Positions 27,949 to 37,292 are shown, numbered from the stretch's first letter. The stretch is 64,000 nt of DNA from Paenibacillus sp. 37 (GCF_008386395.1 NZ_CP043761.1:3100001-3164000); one strand, 5' to 3'. Notes: generated by a model from the letters alone, not told the origin. Numbers and translations are program-made.

Positions 27949-29622
27949 TTGATTCTAGCCCACAACAAACTGTATATCGCTGCACTTGGCGGCGTGAATG
28001 AAATAGGGAAAAATATGTATTTCATCCAGTACAATCAGGACATCATCGTGATTGACTGTGGTTCGAAGTTTCCCGATGAGACATTGCCTGGTATTGATCT
28101 GATCATTCCGGATGTAACGTATCTGCTGGAGAATTTGGATAAAGTAAGAGGTCTTGTGGTTACCCATGGACATGAAGATCACATTGGTGGCATTCCCTAT
28201 TTGTTAAAACAAATGAACATCCCGGTGTATGCATCCAGGCTCACTCGCGGACTGATCGAGCTTAAACTGAAAGAGCATGGCCTGCTGCGCAAGGCGGACC
28301 TGCATACAATCGATGCTCATTCCAGCATTACGCTGGGAGGGATAGAGGTTTCCTTTTTTGCAACCAGTCATAGTATACCTGATTGTCTTGGTATCTTCTT
28401 TAAGACCCCGGCGGGCAATGTCGTGCATACTGGAGATTTCAAATTTGATATGTCTCCTGTACATGGACCTTTCCCAGATCTGCACCGCATGGCCGAGATT
28501 GGCAAACAGGGTGTCCATATTTTGCTATCCGAGAGCACGAATGCAGAAAGACCGGGATTTACACCTTCCGAGCGTGTTGTGGGAGATCACATTCTGGATG
28601 CCTTTATCCGTGCAAAACAAAAAGTATTTATCTCTACTTTTGCGTCAAATGTCAGCAGGGTACAGCAGATTGTGAATGCAGCATTCGAGACGGGTCGCAA
28701 ACTGGCACTGTTGGGAAGAAGTATGGTGAATGTAGTATCGGTGGCCAGTGAATTGGGGTATTTGCAAGTTCCTGATGGATTATTGATTGAAGCTATCGAT
28801 TCGGATCAGTTTCCGCCCGAACAGGTTGTTGTCTTATGTACTGGTAGCCAGGGAGAAGCGATGGCAGCATTATCGCGTTTGGCATCCGGTAAACATCCTC
28901 ACGTAAGAATTAACGCCGGGGACACGGTCATTATTGCTGCCGGAGCCATCCCGGGCAATGAACGGAATCTTGCACATGTCATTGACAACCTGTATGTTCT
29001 CGGAGCACGTGTGATATATGGTTCAAGTGGTGCAGCAGGAATGCATGTATCGGGACACGGTAGTCAGGAAGAACTCAAATTGATGTTAACTCTGATGAAA
29101 CCGGATTATCTGATTCCGATCCACGGTGAGTTTCGCATGTTGTATCAACACAGACTGCTTGCTGAATCCGTAGGTATAGAGCGTGATCATGTGTTTATCG
29201 TGAATAATGGGGATATGGTCCAATACAAAGACGGCATTGCTTCGCTAGGTCCAAAAATTGCATCAGGAAATAGTCTCGTAGACGGTCTGATCATGGGTGA
29301 TGTCGGCAATATTGTACTTCGCGACCGCAGGCAACTGTCCTCCGATGGCATGCTGGTGATTGTGACTACACTGAGCAAAACGGAAAAACAGATGGTCACG
29401 TCACCCGAAATTATCTCCAGAGGGTTTGTATTTGTTAAGGATTCGGAAGAATTCATGCATGAGATTCATGAGCTTGTTCTAAACCGGATGGATGAGTTGA
29501 CCGGGGCTGGGGTCAATCAGTGGAATGTGATCAAAAGAAAGCTGAAAGACGAGATCGGTCACTATATTTACGCTCAAACCAAGAGAAGACCTATGATCTT
29601 GCCAATTATTATTGAGGTCTGA
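27949..29622 (+). CDS. Ribonuclease J family protein (557 aa)
   Basis: A metallo-beta-lactamase/beta-CASP nuclease with the zinc motif THGHEDHIGG (near residue 76), HTGDFKFD, and the late PIHGEFRML motif. Length and layout match RNase J (about 555 residues). RNase J has endonuclease and 5'-to-3' exonuclease activity in mRNA decay and rRNA processing. A TTG start at 27949 is used because GAGGAGG lies about 10 bases before it; an earlier in-frame TTG (27922) has none. The gene stands alone between rhamnose and sucrose genes, not in the usual rnjA or dapA-rnjB setting as I know them, so it may be an additional paralogue. RNase J1 versus J2 cannot be decided here. Confidence 0.9.
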   Translation: MILAHNKLYIAALGGVNEIGKNMYFIQYNQDIIVIDCGSKFPDETLPGIDLIIPDVTYLLENLDKVRGLVVTHGHEDHIGGIPYLLKQMNIPVYASRLTRGLIELKLKEHGLLRKADLHTIDAHSSITLGGIEVSFFATSHSIPDCLGIFFKTPAGNVVHTGDFKFDMSPVHGPFPDLHRMAEIGKQGVHILLSESTNAERPGFTPSERVVGDHILDAFIRAKQKVFISTFASNVSRVQQIVNAAFETGRKLALLGRSMVNVVSVASELGYLQVPDGLLIEAIDSDQFPPEQVVVLCTGSQGEAMAALSRLASGKHPHVRINAGDTVIIAAGAIPGNERNLAHVIDNLYVLGARVIYGSSGAAGMHVSGHGSQEELKLMLTLMKPDYLIPIHGEFRMLYQHRLLAESVGIERDHVFIVNNGDMVQYKDGIASLGPKIASGNSLVDGLIMGDVGNIVLRDRRQLSSDGMLVIVTTLSKTEKQMVTSPEIISRGFVFVKDSEEFMHEIHELVLNRMDELTGAGVNQWNVIKRKLKDEIGHYIYAQTKRRPMILPIIIEV

Positions 29623-29686
29623 GTCAGCAGGGATAGGGATTATCCTTGCCCTAATGGTCTGTGCAAACGGGATATGGAAGCTTAGC

Positions 29687-29744
29687 AGCCTGATGAATGT
29701 GGGATCATACTTCGGTATGAACGTCACATTGTCATCGGGCTTTT
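29687..29744 (+). terminator. Long-hairpin terminator after the RNase J gene
   Basis: GCCTGATGA 29688-29696 pairs with TCATCGGGC 29732-29740. The internal part is also helical (TGTG/CACA and CATAC/GTATG). Only four T follow. Confidence 0.6.
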
Positions 29745-29865
29745 GCTATTACATCGAGAATGTACGATAGATATACCATAAACGGAGGTGAATCTAATTC
29801 GCCATGGCTTTGCGATTCGAAGTATAATAAAAGGTAAACTAGTTAAAGAAACAAGAGGAGTCTTT

Positions 29866-30849
29866 ATGAATAAAACGATTTCTGATATCGCTCAGATGGC
29901 AGGTGTGGCGAAAAGCACGGTCTCTCGCTACCTGAATGGCGGATCGGTTAGTGAAGATACCCGCCAGAAGATTGAGCGTATTATCAAACAATACAATTAT
30001 GTTCCCAACACATTTGCACAGAGTTTAAAGGCCAAGAAAACCAGTATTATCGGCACGGTTGTGCCACGACTCGATTCTTTTGCGACATCCCAGACATTGA
30101 TCGGGATTGATGAAGAACTGCGAAGTAATCAGTATCAGATGCTGATCGCGAATACGAGTCAGGACATGCAGCGCGAGATTGATGCCATTTATGATTTTGC
30201 ACGACAGAAGGTATCGGGTATTATTCTGCTGGCTGCTGAAGTGACTGAAGCACATCTGAAGGCCGTTGAGGATATACGGATTCCGGTGTTATTGGTGGGG
30301 CAACAGCATGAGCAACTGCACAGTCTGGTTCACAATGATGATCAGGCAGGTTATGAGATGGGCAGATATGTCGTCGAACAAGGTCACCGCAAGATCGTGT
30401 ATATGGGAGTTAGCGAGAAGGATCGGGCTGTAGGGATCTATCGTAAACAAGGGTTCCAGCGAGCAATCGCTGAGTGTGGTGGATGTGAAGTGAAGTATTA
30501 TGAGACAAGCTTTAAGATGTCGGAAGCCATCGTTACCGCTGAAGCCATTCTGAAAGAAATCACACCAACGATCATTGTAGGGGCCACGGATAATATCGCA
30601 CTGGGTGTAATGAAGATTGCGTTCTCCAATAAAATTCGCATACCGCAAGATTTGTCCGTTACCGGATTTGGCGGATATGATATTACGGAGATGATTCACC
30701 CCACGCTGACGACTGTGAAATATCATTATTTGCAGGCGGGCAAAGTAGCGGCGAATCACATTATTCGTCTGGTGAAAGGCGAGTCGGTGGAGGAACGAAC
30801 AACACTGGACGTAGAACTAATTCCTCGAGAAAGCGTTGACAAATTATAA
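29866..30849 (+). CDS. scrR: LacI-family sucrose operon repressor (327 aa)
   Basis: The HTH (residues 4-24, ISDIAQMAGVAKSTVSRYLNGG) and hinge PNTFAQSLKAKK are followed by a periplasmic-binding-protein-like effector domain, as in LacI/GalR repressors. It lies directly before scrB and scrA, and two GAACCGGTTC palindromes lie between scrR and scrB, so it is the local sucrose repressor by context. The start at 29866 is fixed by AGAGGAG 9 bases upstream; upstream in-frame GTG at 29788 lacks support. A TATAAT at 29823-29828 may be its -10. The effector (fructose or a fructose phosphate) is not visible in the sequence. Confidence 0.85.
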   Translation: MNKTISDIAQMAGVAKSTVSRYLNGGSVSEDTRQKIERIIKQYNYVPNTFAQSLKAKKTSIIGTVVPRLDSFATSQTLIGIDEELRSNQYQMLIANTSQDMQREIDAIYDFARQKVSGIILLAAEVTEAHLKAVEDIRIPVLLVGQQHEQLHSLVHNDDQAGYEMGRYVVEQGHRKIVYMGVSEKDRAVGIYRKQGFQRAIAECGGCEVKYYETSFKMSEAIVTAEAILKEITPTIIVGATDNIALGVMKIAFSNKIRIPQDLSVTGFGGYDITEMIHPTLTTVKYHYLQAGKVAANHIIRLVKGESVEERTTLDVELIPRESVDKL

Positions 30850-30874
30850 AAACATCATTTATGATAATTCCATC

Positions 30875-30884
30875 GAACCGGTTC
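30875..30884. promoter_or_regulatory. ScrR operator 1
   Basis: The perfect palindrome GAACCGGTTC lies 26 bases after the scrR stop and shares its core with the operator in the scrB promoter, 87 bases away. Confidence 0.7.
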
Positions 30885-30950
30885 CATAGTGGATATCCAA
30901 TACGGATATGCGAATACGGGCAGGCATTAATGCCAGGTGGAATTATTTTT

Positions 30951-30979
30951 TTGTACCCACTGGAACCGGTTCCTATAAT
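30951..30979 (+). promoter_or_regulatory. scrBA promoter with ScrR operator 2 in the spacer
   Basis: TTGTAC 30951-30956 and TATAAT 30974-30979 are 17 bases apart. The palindrome GGAACCGGTTCC (30962-30973) fills the second half of the spacer and touches the -10, so repressor binding should block RNA polymerase. With operator 1 it could form a repression loop. Confidence 0.85.
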
Positions 30980-30989
30980 TTGATTTTCG

Positions 30990-31172
30990 TATAAGTTAAA
31001 TAAGAAATAAACATGACGGAGAGGGCAGAAAAAATCTGAAGAAACGGAGTGTTCGCCTTTATCACCGGATTTCACCCTTTAGATAAGGGATCAGGAAATC
31101 TGGGGATAACAGCGATCGGAGGATTGTTCTGCTATCGTAGTCCCAGTGTGAAATTTCTTGGTCTAACTTATA
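30990..31172 (+). repeat. TIR-bounded non-coding repeat, copy A (scrB leader)
   Basis: Bounded by TATAAGTTA 30990-30998 and TAACTTATA 31164-31172. The interior aligns with copy C at 57758: CGGAGAGG(A/G)CAGAAAAAA, TATCACCGGATTT, then ATCTGGGGATAACAGCGAT. It lacks an internal block of about 40 bases that is present in copies B and C. It occupies almost the whole untranslated leader of scrB, starting about at the predicted +1. Confidence 0.75.
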
Positions 31173-31194
31173 TAAGCAAGAATGGAGAACAGCT

Positions 31195-32670
31195 ATGAAA
31201 ATGACTAGAGAGCAGCGCTACAGACGAATTGAGCAAGCTGAGCCTGGTGAGATTGCGAAGCTTGAAGCACAGATATCCGAGTGTCCATGGAGACAGAGTT
31301 ACCATATTCAGCCTGTAACAGGTCTGCTTAATGATCCTAACGGCTTTGTATATTATAAAGGCTATTATCATCTGTTCTATCAGTGGTTTCCACTTGGAAC
31401 AGAACACGGCATGAAATACTGGTATCATACCCGCTCGAAGAATCTGGTGAACTGGGAAAATGTCGGGATTGGAATCGAACCGGATAGCTGGTATGACTCA
31501 CACGGAGCTTACTCCGGCAGTGCGATTGAAAAAGACGGCAACCTGCACTTGCTGTACACAGGCAATACGAGGGATGAGGCTTGGGTCAGACATCCGTATC
31601 AATGCTTGGCAGTCATGGATGAAAGCGGTTCAGTAACCAAACTGAATTATCCCGTAATCTCGTCTGTTCCAGCCGGATACACGGAACACTTCAGAGATCC
31701 CAAGGTGTGGCAACAAGGAGACACGTATTATTGTGTAATTGGTGCGCAGAGAACAGACGAGACGGGATGTGCGGTACTGTATCGCTCAATTGATCTAAAC
31801 AACTGGGAGTTTCTTGGTGAAATTCGCACGCAATTAACCTCCTTTGGTTACATGTGGGAGTGCCCGGATTATATGGAGATGGACGGGAAAGGTGTACTTG
31901 TTTTTTCCCCACAAGGCTTAGATGCTGCGGAAGATCATTATCAGAATATTTTTCAGTCCGGTTATCTGATCGGTGAGTCGCTCGATCTCCAGACGAGAGA
32001 GTTCAATCATGGTGAATTTCAGGAGTTGGATCGTGGATTTGACTTCTATGCTCCGCAAACCATGCAGGGCCCGGACGGAAGACGTATTCTTGTTGGTTGG
32101 ATGGGGCTTCCCGATCTGGCGTATCCGACAGATGATAACGGTTGGGCACATTGCCTGACCATTCCTCGGCAGTTGACACTACGAGACGGGAAGTTAATTC
32201 AACAACCGGTTGCTGAAATGATCCAATTGCGTCAGCAGGAGGAAGGCACGCATATTCGCGCAACGATTGACCATGAGAGTCGATCTTTCACTGGTTTGAA
32301 GGGAATTTCCTTTGAGCTGATCTGTGAGATAAGCCAAGTAGATGCAGAGATGGTGGGCATCGAATTCCGTGCAAGTCGAACTGAGAAAACGATTCTTCTG
32401 TATGATCGGATTCAGCAGAAAGTTATTCTGGATCGGACGATGTCTGGTGCCGAGCTGGCAGAGCAGAATGGCGTTGTACGACAGTGCACACTTACTGCGG
32501 AAGTGATTAAGTTCCATCTGTTCGTAGATGCATCTTCAGTCGAGGTTTTTGTGAACGATGGGGAAGAGGTCTTTACCAGCCGGATTTTCCCAAGCCGGGA
32601 CAGCGTGGATATTCGTTTCTTTGCACGCGGAGGCAAAGCTGATTTTGAAGCAACACAATGGCATTATTAA
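31195..32670 (+). CDS. scrB: Sucrose-6-phosphate hydrolase, GH32 (491 aa)
   Basis: A five-bladed propeller GH32 enzyme: LLNDPNG with nucleophile Asp47, HFRDPKVW (transition-state stabiliser) near residue 168, and WECPDY with the acid/base Glu near residue 222. A C-terminal beta-sandwich includes the typical LFVDASSVEVFVNDG. It hydrolyses sucrose-6-phosphate delivered by the ScrA permease to glucose-6-phosphate and fructose. AATGGAGAACAGCT precedes the ATG. It is first gene of scrB-scrA (26-base gap), under the ScrR-operated promoter at 30951 and behind a 183-base repeat in the leader. Confidence 0.95.
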   Translation: MKMTREQRYRRIEQAEPGEIAKLEAQISECPWRQSYHIQPVTGLLNDPNGFVYYKGYYHLFYQWFPLGTEHGMKYWYHTRSKNLVNWENVGIGIEPDSWYDSHGAYSGSAIEKDGNLHLLYTGNTRDEAWVRHPYQCLAVMDESGSVTKLNYPVISSVPAGYTEHFRDPKVWQQGDTYYCVIGAQRTDETGCAVLYRSIDLNNWEFLGEIRTQLTSFGYMWECPDYMEMDGKGVLVFSPQGLDAAEDHYQNIFQSGYLIGESLDLQTREFNHGEFQELDRGFDFYAPQTMQGPDGRRILVGWMGLPDLAYPTDDNGWAHCLTIPRQLTLRDGKLIQQPVAEMIQLRQQEEGTHIRATIDHESRSFTGLKGISFELICEISQVDAEMVGIEFRASRTEKTILLYDRIQQKVILDRTMSGAELAEQNGVVRQCTLTAEVIKFHLFVDASSVEVFVNDGEEVFTSRIFPSRDSVDIRFFARGGKADFEATQWHY

Positions 32671-32696
32671 GTATTACGTGAGAGGAATGAGATAAC

Positions 32697-34679
32697 ATGT
32701 CGGAGAATCAACGCATTGCCCAGGAAGTCATTCATGCCATCGGGGGCAAAGAGAATATCGCATCATTTGCACACTGTGCAACACGCCTTCGCATCATGGT
32801 GAAAGATAAAGAAAAGATTGATCAGAAAACGGTCGAGAACATCGAGAAGGTGAAAGGCGCCTTTTTCAACTCGGGTCAATATCAGATTATCTTTGGTACG
32901 GGAACAGTGAATCGAATCTTTGAAGAGGTTGAGAAGCTGGGCATCGAAGGATCGTCCAAGGATGATGTGAAGAGTCAGGGGAAAAAGGAAGGAAATGCTT
33001 TTCAACGGGCTATCCGCACGTTTGGTGACGTATTTGTACCCATCATTCCCGTACTGGTAGCTACAGGGTTGTTCATGGGCTTGCGCGGATTACTTACCCA
33101 GAATGAAATTTTGGCGTTGTTTGGGGCAACACCTGATGATATCTCTTCCAATTTCCTGTTGTTCACTCAGATTCTGACGGATACGGCATTTGCGTTTCTA
33201 CCTGCACTTGTAGCGTGGTCCGCATTCCGCGTATTTGGTGGAAGTCCGGTACTTGGTATCGTACTCGGGCTAATGCTGGTCAATCCCGCATTACCCAATG
33301 CTTACGCGGTGGCAGATGGATCAGCACAGCCGCTGCATATGCTCGGTTTTATACCTGTCGTGGGTTATCAGGGATCGGTTCTGCCTGCGTTCTTTGTAGG
33401 TTTGATTGGAGCCAAGTTTGAAAAGGTATTAAGAAGACGTGTACCTGAGGCACTGGACTTGATTCTGACTCCTTTTATTACGTTAACAGTCATGATTACG
33501 CTTGGACTATTCGCGATTGGTCCCGTTTTCCATTCCCTGGAAGAGTGGGTACTGCATGGAACAACTGCCGTATTGGATCTTCCGTTTGGCATCGCAGGTA
33601 TAATCATTGGATTCTTCCATCAGATTATTGTCGTTACCGGTGTACATCACATCTTTAATTTCCTGGAGATTCAACTACTGGAGAAAACGGGATTCAATCC
33701 GTTCAACGCCATTATTACCTGCGCCATGGCAGCACAAGGAGCGGCTTGTCTCGCAGTCGGTCTGAAGACCAAAAATATGAAACTCAAAGCACTCGCATTA
33801 CCTTCTTCCTTGTCCGCATTTCTAGGCATTACTGAGCCAGCCATCTTCGGAGTTAACTTGCGTTACATGAAACCATTTATTATGGGACTGGTTGGTGGTG
33901 GTGTAGGTGGTTTCATCGCTTCCCTGTTCCATCTGCAAGGTACAGGCATGGCAGTAACGGTTATTCCCGGTACACTGCTCTATCTGAACAGCCAACTGCC
34001 GTTGTATATCTTGTCCAACGTGGTTGCCATGGCCATTGCTTTTGCACTTACCTGGTTCTTCGGATATAAGGACCAACCGGTTGCAGAAGAAGTGGTGAGC
34101 CATGAAAACAGTGGAGTAACATCAACTGAAGTTATAGCAGAGGAATCTAATCCGCGTATTAATTCAGTTACCGATGCCGTTACAAGCAATCGTCCTAAGG
34201 TAGATTTTCTCGAAATAGCTTCGCCAATGAACGGTACCGTCGTTGCTCTGGAGCAGGTTCCTGACCCGGCGTTCTCGGAAAAACACATGGGTGAGGGCAT
34301 TGCCATTGAGCCATCAGAAGGAAAAGTGTACGCACCGTTTGATGGTGTCATCGCACATGTGATGAACAAGAGTAAACATGCGGTGATTCTGGAGCATGAA
34401 ACAGGTGTGCAGATGTTGGTTCATATCGGAATTAATACGGTTGGACTGAAAGGGAACGGTTTTACCGCGCATGTGAATAGCGGAGATCGTGTAACTGCAG
34501 GTCGATTGTTGATTGAATTTGACATGGATGTCATTCAGGCCGCGGGTCTCCCTTTGATTACACCTGTCTTGATCCCAAGTGGAAACGAAGCGATAGAAAC
34601 TGTAACAGCAACGTCAACTGGCCATGTTCAAGCCAATGGGGAAGCAGTACTGGTAGTGAAATTTACTGAGCCACAATAA
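32697..34679 (+). CDS. scrA: Sucrose-type PTS permease EIIBCA (660 aa)
   Basis: EIIB is N-terminal with the phosphorylation Cys27 in FAHCATRLR. EIIC spans about residues 100-455 with roughly ten membrane segments and the GITEPAIFGVNLR motif. EIIA-Glc type is C-terminal (about 500-660), with the active His576 in MLVHIGINTVGL. The transporter imports and phosphorylates a disaccharide, sucrose by context with scrB and scrR. An EIIA domain fused at the C-terminus means no separate EIIA is needed. GAGAGGAATGAGATAAC precedes the ATG. A strong terminator follows. Confidence 0.9.
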   Translation: MSENQRIAQEVIHAIGGKENIASFAHCATRLRIMVKDKEKIDQKTVENIEKVKGAFFNSGQYQIIFGTGTVNRIFEEVEKLGIEGSSKDDVKSQGKKEGNAFQRAIRTFGDVFVPIIPVLVATGLFMGLRGLLTQNEILALFGATPDDISSNFLLFTQILTDTAFAFLPALVAWSAFRVFGGSPVLGIVLGLMLVNPALPNAYAVADGSAQPLHMLGFIPVVGYQGSVLPAFFVGLIGAKFEKVLRRRVPEALDLILTPFITLTVMITLGLFAIGPVFHSLEEWVLHGTTAVLDLPFGIAGIIIGFFHQIIVVTGVHHIFNFLEIQLLEKTGFNPFNAIITCAMAAQGAACLAVGLKTKNMKLKALALPSSLSAFLGITEPAIFGVNLRYMKPFIMGLVGGGVGGFIASLFHLQGTGMAVTVIPGTLLYLNSQLPLYILSNVVAMAIAFALTWFFGYKDQPVAEEVVSHENSGVTSTEVIAEESNPRINSVTDAVTSNRPKVDFLEIASPMNGTVVALEQVPDPAFSEKHMGEGIAIEPSEGKVYAPFDGVIAHVMNKSKHAVILEHETGVQMLVHIGINTVGLKGNGFTAHVNSGDRVTAGRLLIEFDMDVIQAAGLPLITPVLIPSGNEAIETVTATSTGHVQANGEAVLVVKFTEPQ

Positions 34680-34736
34680 GTGATCGTTTGAAATAGAAAT
34701 GTACTGGAACATGGAGGTAGAAAAATACAAATCGCA

Positions 34737-34786
34737 AAAGGCAAAGGGAACCTGTGTGTATCATCAGGTTTCCTTTGCCTTTTTGC
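34737..34786 (+). terminator. Terminator after scrA
   Basis: AAAAGGCAAAGG(G)AACCTG pairs with CAGGTTTCCTTTGCCTTTT over about 18 bp, then T residues. Confidence 0.9.
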
Positions 34787-34820
34787 ATTACTTTCAGCCA
34801 AGGTATTAAGACATTTTGCT

Positions 34821-34849
34821 TTGAATCTGTACATGTAAGCGATTAAAAA
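34821..34849 (+). promoter_or_regulatory. Possible promoter with cre-like site before the 131-aa gene
   Basis: TTGAAT 34821-34826 and TAAAAA 34844-34849 are 17 bases apart, with TGTAAGCGATTAAA (34834-34847, one mismatch to the cre consensus) across the -10 side. Apart from the terminator at 34737, nothing else is evident in the 363-base gap 34680-35042. Confidence 0.35.
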
Positions 34850-35042
34850 GAGATATAAGGAGATCCAGAGCGTAAAGGGCATATTAGACAGGATATGAAC
34901 AGGATTACGGTCTGGAATCAACCAGGAAGGTGCAGAATCGGATACGGCTCAATTGCGGAAAGGAAGATAGAGGACTATGATTCGCACATAACGTACTTGA
35001 AATGAAATATGCGGATCTGATGTGAAGGCGAGGTAGACAGCA

Positions 35043-35438
35043 ATGGATGAAGCAATGATTGTTGTATCAGCAGGGCACAGTGCAGCGGGGATGAATTTTG
35101 TAGATTTATTACTGAAAAAGGGATTAGCCTTCGTTGTGCTTGTACACAGTGAAGAGGAACGGGAACAACTTCAAACCCTTGGAGCATTTCCTGTGCGTTA
35201 TATTCAAGAAACGGAAGGGATGCAACAGACTCGTCCCGAATATATGGTCACCAATGCATTTGTGTTCGAGAATAATCTGCCTCAGTGTTGCCAGGATATC
35301 CAGTTGTGTCACAGCTGGTATCCGCAGCATCTCTATGTCGTTTCCAGTAACAAGGCTCCAGTTGGTCTTGTATATAAAGGGCTTGGTGCAACGTATGTCA
35401 TTCATAGCCAGAGTGGAGATGTTTCGTTTTTATTGTGA
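35043..35438 (+). CDS. Small protein with Rossmann-like N-terminus, function unknown (131 aa)
   Basis: The start IVVSAGHSAAGMNFVDLLLKKGLAFVVLVHSEEE has the strand-Gly-loop-helix rhythm of a nucleotide-binding Rossmann fold (G-x-S-x-x-G), but the protein is too short for a known dehydrogenase, and the second half, with Cys-Cys and WYPQHLYVV, matches nothing I recognise. The ribosome site is GAGGTAGACAGCA before ATG. It lies alone between scrA and the convergent endoglucanase gene, sharing a bidirectional terminator. It could be a divergent NmrA-like or TrkA-N-like fragment. Coding status is supported by length and ribosome site only. Confidence 0.55.
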   Translation: MDEAMIVVSAGHSAAGMNFVDLLLKKGLAFVVLVHSEEEREQLQTLGAFPVRYIQETEGMQQTRPEYMVTNAFVFENNLPQCCQDIQLCHSWYPQHLYVVSSNKAPVGLVYKGLGATYVIHSQSGDVSFLL

Positions 35439-35481
35439 ACGGTCATTCATAATGGGATACGGATTATCTGATTAAAAGGAA

Positions 35482-35557
35482 AAACGTTCTGTTCGAACCG
35501 CTGGCTCTGGACAGAACGTTTCGTGATTCCCCACAGGTATAGATCAAGTGGGGAATC
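35482..35557. terminator. Two hairpins between convergent genes (bidirectional terminator)
   Basis: Hairpin 1 is AAACGTTCTGT/ACAGAACGTTT (35482-35521). Hairpin 2 is GATTCCCCAC/GTGGGGAATC (35525-35557). They serve the plus-strand 131-aa gene and the minus-strand endoglucanase gene. Confidence 0.75.
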
Positions 35558-35567
35558 CTTATAACTA

Positions 35568-37292
35568 TTATGAAGCTACGCCAACAACGCTGGTTCCATT
35601 TTTCGTGATTTTGTACGTCAGCACATCTCCGTTCCAGAAATGGAACTTAAGCGTGACTTCGCCATCATTGGTTTCATTGAAGAAGTTAGGTTTCAGCTCA
35701 ATCACATTACGTTCGTAATCTGGGCTAAATGTGTAGGAGAATTCTTTGAACGAAGTCCAGTTCTGTGGACCGGCGTTCTCTCCGTTTGCATATGTTGCTT
35801 CCATCGTGGCCAGCTGATTGCCGTTAAACGTAGTCGGAATGGCAAATGCACTGGTTGTACCAGTTGCATCGTTCAACTTAGGTGTGTCATATTTAATGAT
35901 ATTGAAGTTCCACTCAGCACCTTGGTTGAATCCAGCTGTGAGTGTGGCATTTACGCCCAAATCACCAGAGGCTGTCAATTGGGTTAACAGATTGGATTTT
36001 AACGTAAGTACATCTTTTTTGATCGTATAGTCTTTACCTCTGACAAGAGGGGTAGTGCCATTCTTCAACGAATTGAATTTGTTCCCATTCAGATTGAGTT
36101 TTACCTTTTTATCTTGAATAGCTTCATTTTGTTTAAGATATACGAGGTCCGTTTCGGCTGTGGATGAGCGACCTGTCCAGCTGGCTTTCATGGTATTGAA
36201 TAGTTCCTGATCAGACCAAGTAAAACTTGTGCGCCCGAAGTGCTGTCCGTTGTCCCACAACATCGTTGTCATCTGTTTTTGGCGCAGATATTGTCCAACA
36301 AATTCGAAGAATTTCAGTTTTTCGCCTTGCTCGATGACACCTGTGTGCTGGTCAAAACCAAGCAAGCCATACTCACCAACGATAACCGGAATGCCTTTCG
36401 CTGAGAGTGCATTGTATACCCGATCAAATGTGTCAGTAACGTCCTTCTGTACTTCCTCGTTATATTTGGTGTAACCCGCGATGTTCACACTGAATGGCCA
36501 GAACCCGTAGTAGTGAACGGTTGCAATAATATTGCTGTCATTCAATTTTTGAATGGTCTTATTAAGTTCATCCAGATCAGGTTGAGCGGAAGAGGTATGC
36601 ATCGTTGGAAGCACAAGTGGACGTGTCTCGTTGTTTCCACCCGAAGTTCTTACGATCTTGTGAAAAGAAGTATTCAACTCGTCCAGCATGCGATATCCAA
36701 TCGCTGCATCTGTTGTGCCGCCTTCGGAGAAACGTGGTTCGTTAACACTTTCGAAGATAAGTTTATCGGATGCATCTTTGAATTTGTCCGCAATCTGAGT
36801 CCAAGCAGCGTTGTAACGTGCAAGCACGTTGTCATGGTCTTTCTCCATGTAACTGATCCAGCGCCAAGAATCATGGTGAAGATTGATCATGACGTAGAGA
36901 TCCGCATCGAGGGCCCAGTTTACCACTTCTTGAACCCGATTCATGTAAGCGGAATCAATTATGTAGTCGGGTGCGTCACCGATGTGGGCTTCCCAGGTCA
37001 CAGGAATACGGATACTGTTGTAGCCCTCAGCTGCAATCAACTGAATTAGTTCCTTCGTAATGCGTGGGTTGCCCCAGGCTGTCTCATCCTCACCAACGGC
37101 GTCCAGAGAGTTACCCAGATTCCAGCCAGGCTCCATGGCGTTCACATAGGTCTGCATTTTACTTGGAGGGGGTGAGGCACTGGCCTGTTCGCTGTTGTCA
37201 GTTGCAGCTGAAGCCATAGCGGAGGAGAATAGGGATAGAATCAGGGCAGTCACAAGTGTAAGAGATAGGACTGATTTGCGGTTTTTTTTCAT
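35568..37292 (-). CDS. Secreted GH5 endoglucanase with CBM_X2 and CBM46-like modules (574 aa)
   Basis: A signal peptide of about 30 residues (MKKNRKS..., ending ASAATD) precedes a GH5 barrel (about 40-360) with GWNLGNSLDA, SIRIPVTWE, INLHHD, acid/base Glu in FESVNEPRF and nucleophile Glu in VIVGEYG. A CBM_X2/Ig-like module follows (about 370-455: LKQNEAIQDKKVKLNLNGNKF), then a C-terminal module (about 470-574, FSPDYERNVIELKPNFFNETNDGEVTLKFHFWNGD) resembling CBM46. This GH5-X2-CBM46 order is that of BhCel5B-type GH5_4 enzymes acting on cellulose and xyloglucan. The start is set by GAAGGAG 14 bases upstream; an in-frame earlier start would precede the signal peptide by 27 residues. A cre-like site lies upstream. 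Confidence 0.9.
   Translation of the reverse strand: MKKNRKSVLSLTLVTALILSLFSSAMASAATDNSEQASASPPPSKMQTYVNAMEPGWNLGNSLDAVGEDETAWGNPRITKELIQLIAAEGYNSIRIPVTWEAHIGDAPDYIIDSAYMNRVQEVVNWALDADLYVMINLHHDSWRWISYMEKDHDNVLARYNAAWTQIADKFKDASDKLIFESVNEPRFSEGGTTDAAIGYRMLDELNTSFHKIVRTSGGNNETRPLVLPTMHTSSAQPDLDELNKTIQKLNDSNIIATVHYYGFWPFSVNIAGYTKYNEEVQKDVTDTFDRVYNALSAKGIPVIVGEYGLLGFDQHTGVIEQGEKLKFFEFVGQYLRQKQMTTMLWDNGQHFGRTSFTWSDQELFNTMKASWTGRSSTAETDLVYLKQNEAIQDKKVKLNLNGNKFNSLKNGTTPLVRGKDYTIKKDVLTLKSNLLTQLTASGDLGVNATLTAGFNQGAEWNFNIIKYDTPKLNDATGTTSAFAIPTTFNGNQLATMEATYANGENAGPQNWTSFKEFSYTFSPDYERNVIELKPNFFNETNDGEVTLKFHFWNGDVLTYKITKNGTSVVGVAS

Noticed and set aside
29803-29826. Short ORF ATGGCTTTGCG... (7 codons) before scrR with GGAGGTG upstream
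   Set aside because: Spacing from the ribosome site is too long and there are no alternative hairpins; not convincing as a leader peptide.
30921-30957. GGCATTAATGCC followed by T-rich sequence as a terminator for scrR
   Set aside because: The stem is only 4-5 bp with almost no loop, and it overlaps the scrB -35 region.
35134-35475. A 113-codon frame overlapping the 131-aa gene on the same strand
   Set aside because: No ribosome site and high Cys/Ile out-of-frame composition; the 131-aa frame has a start with GAGGTAG and better composition.
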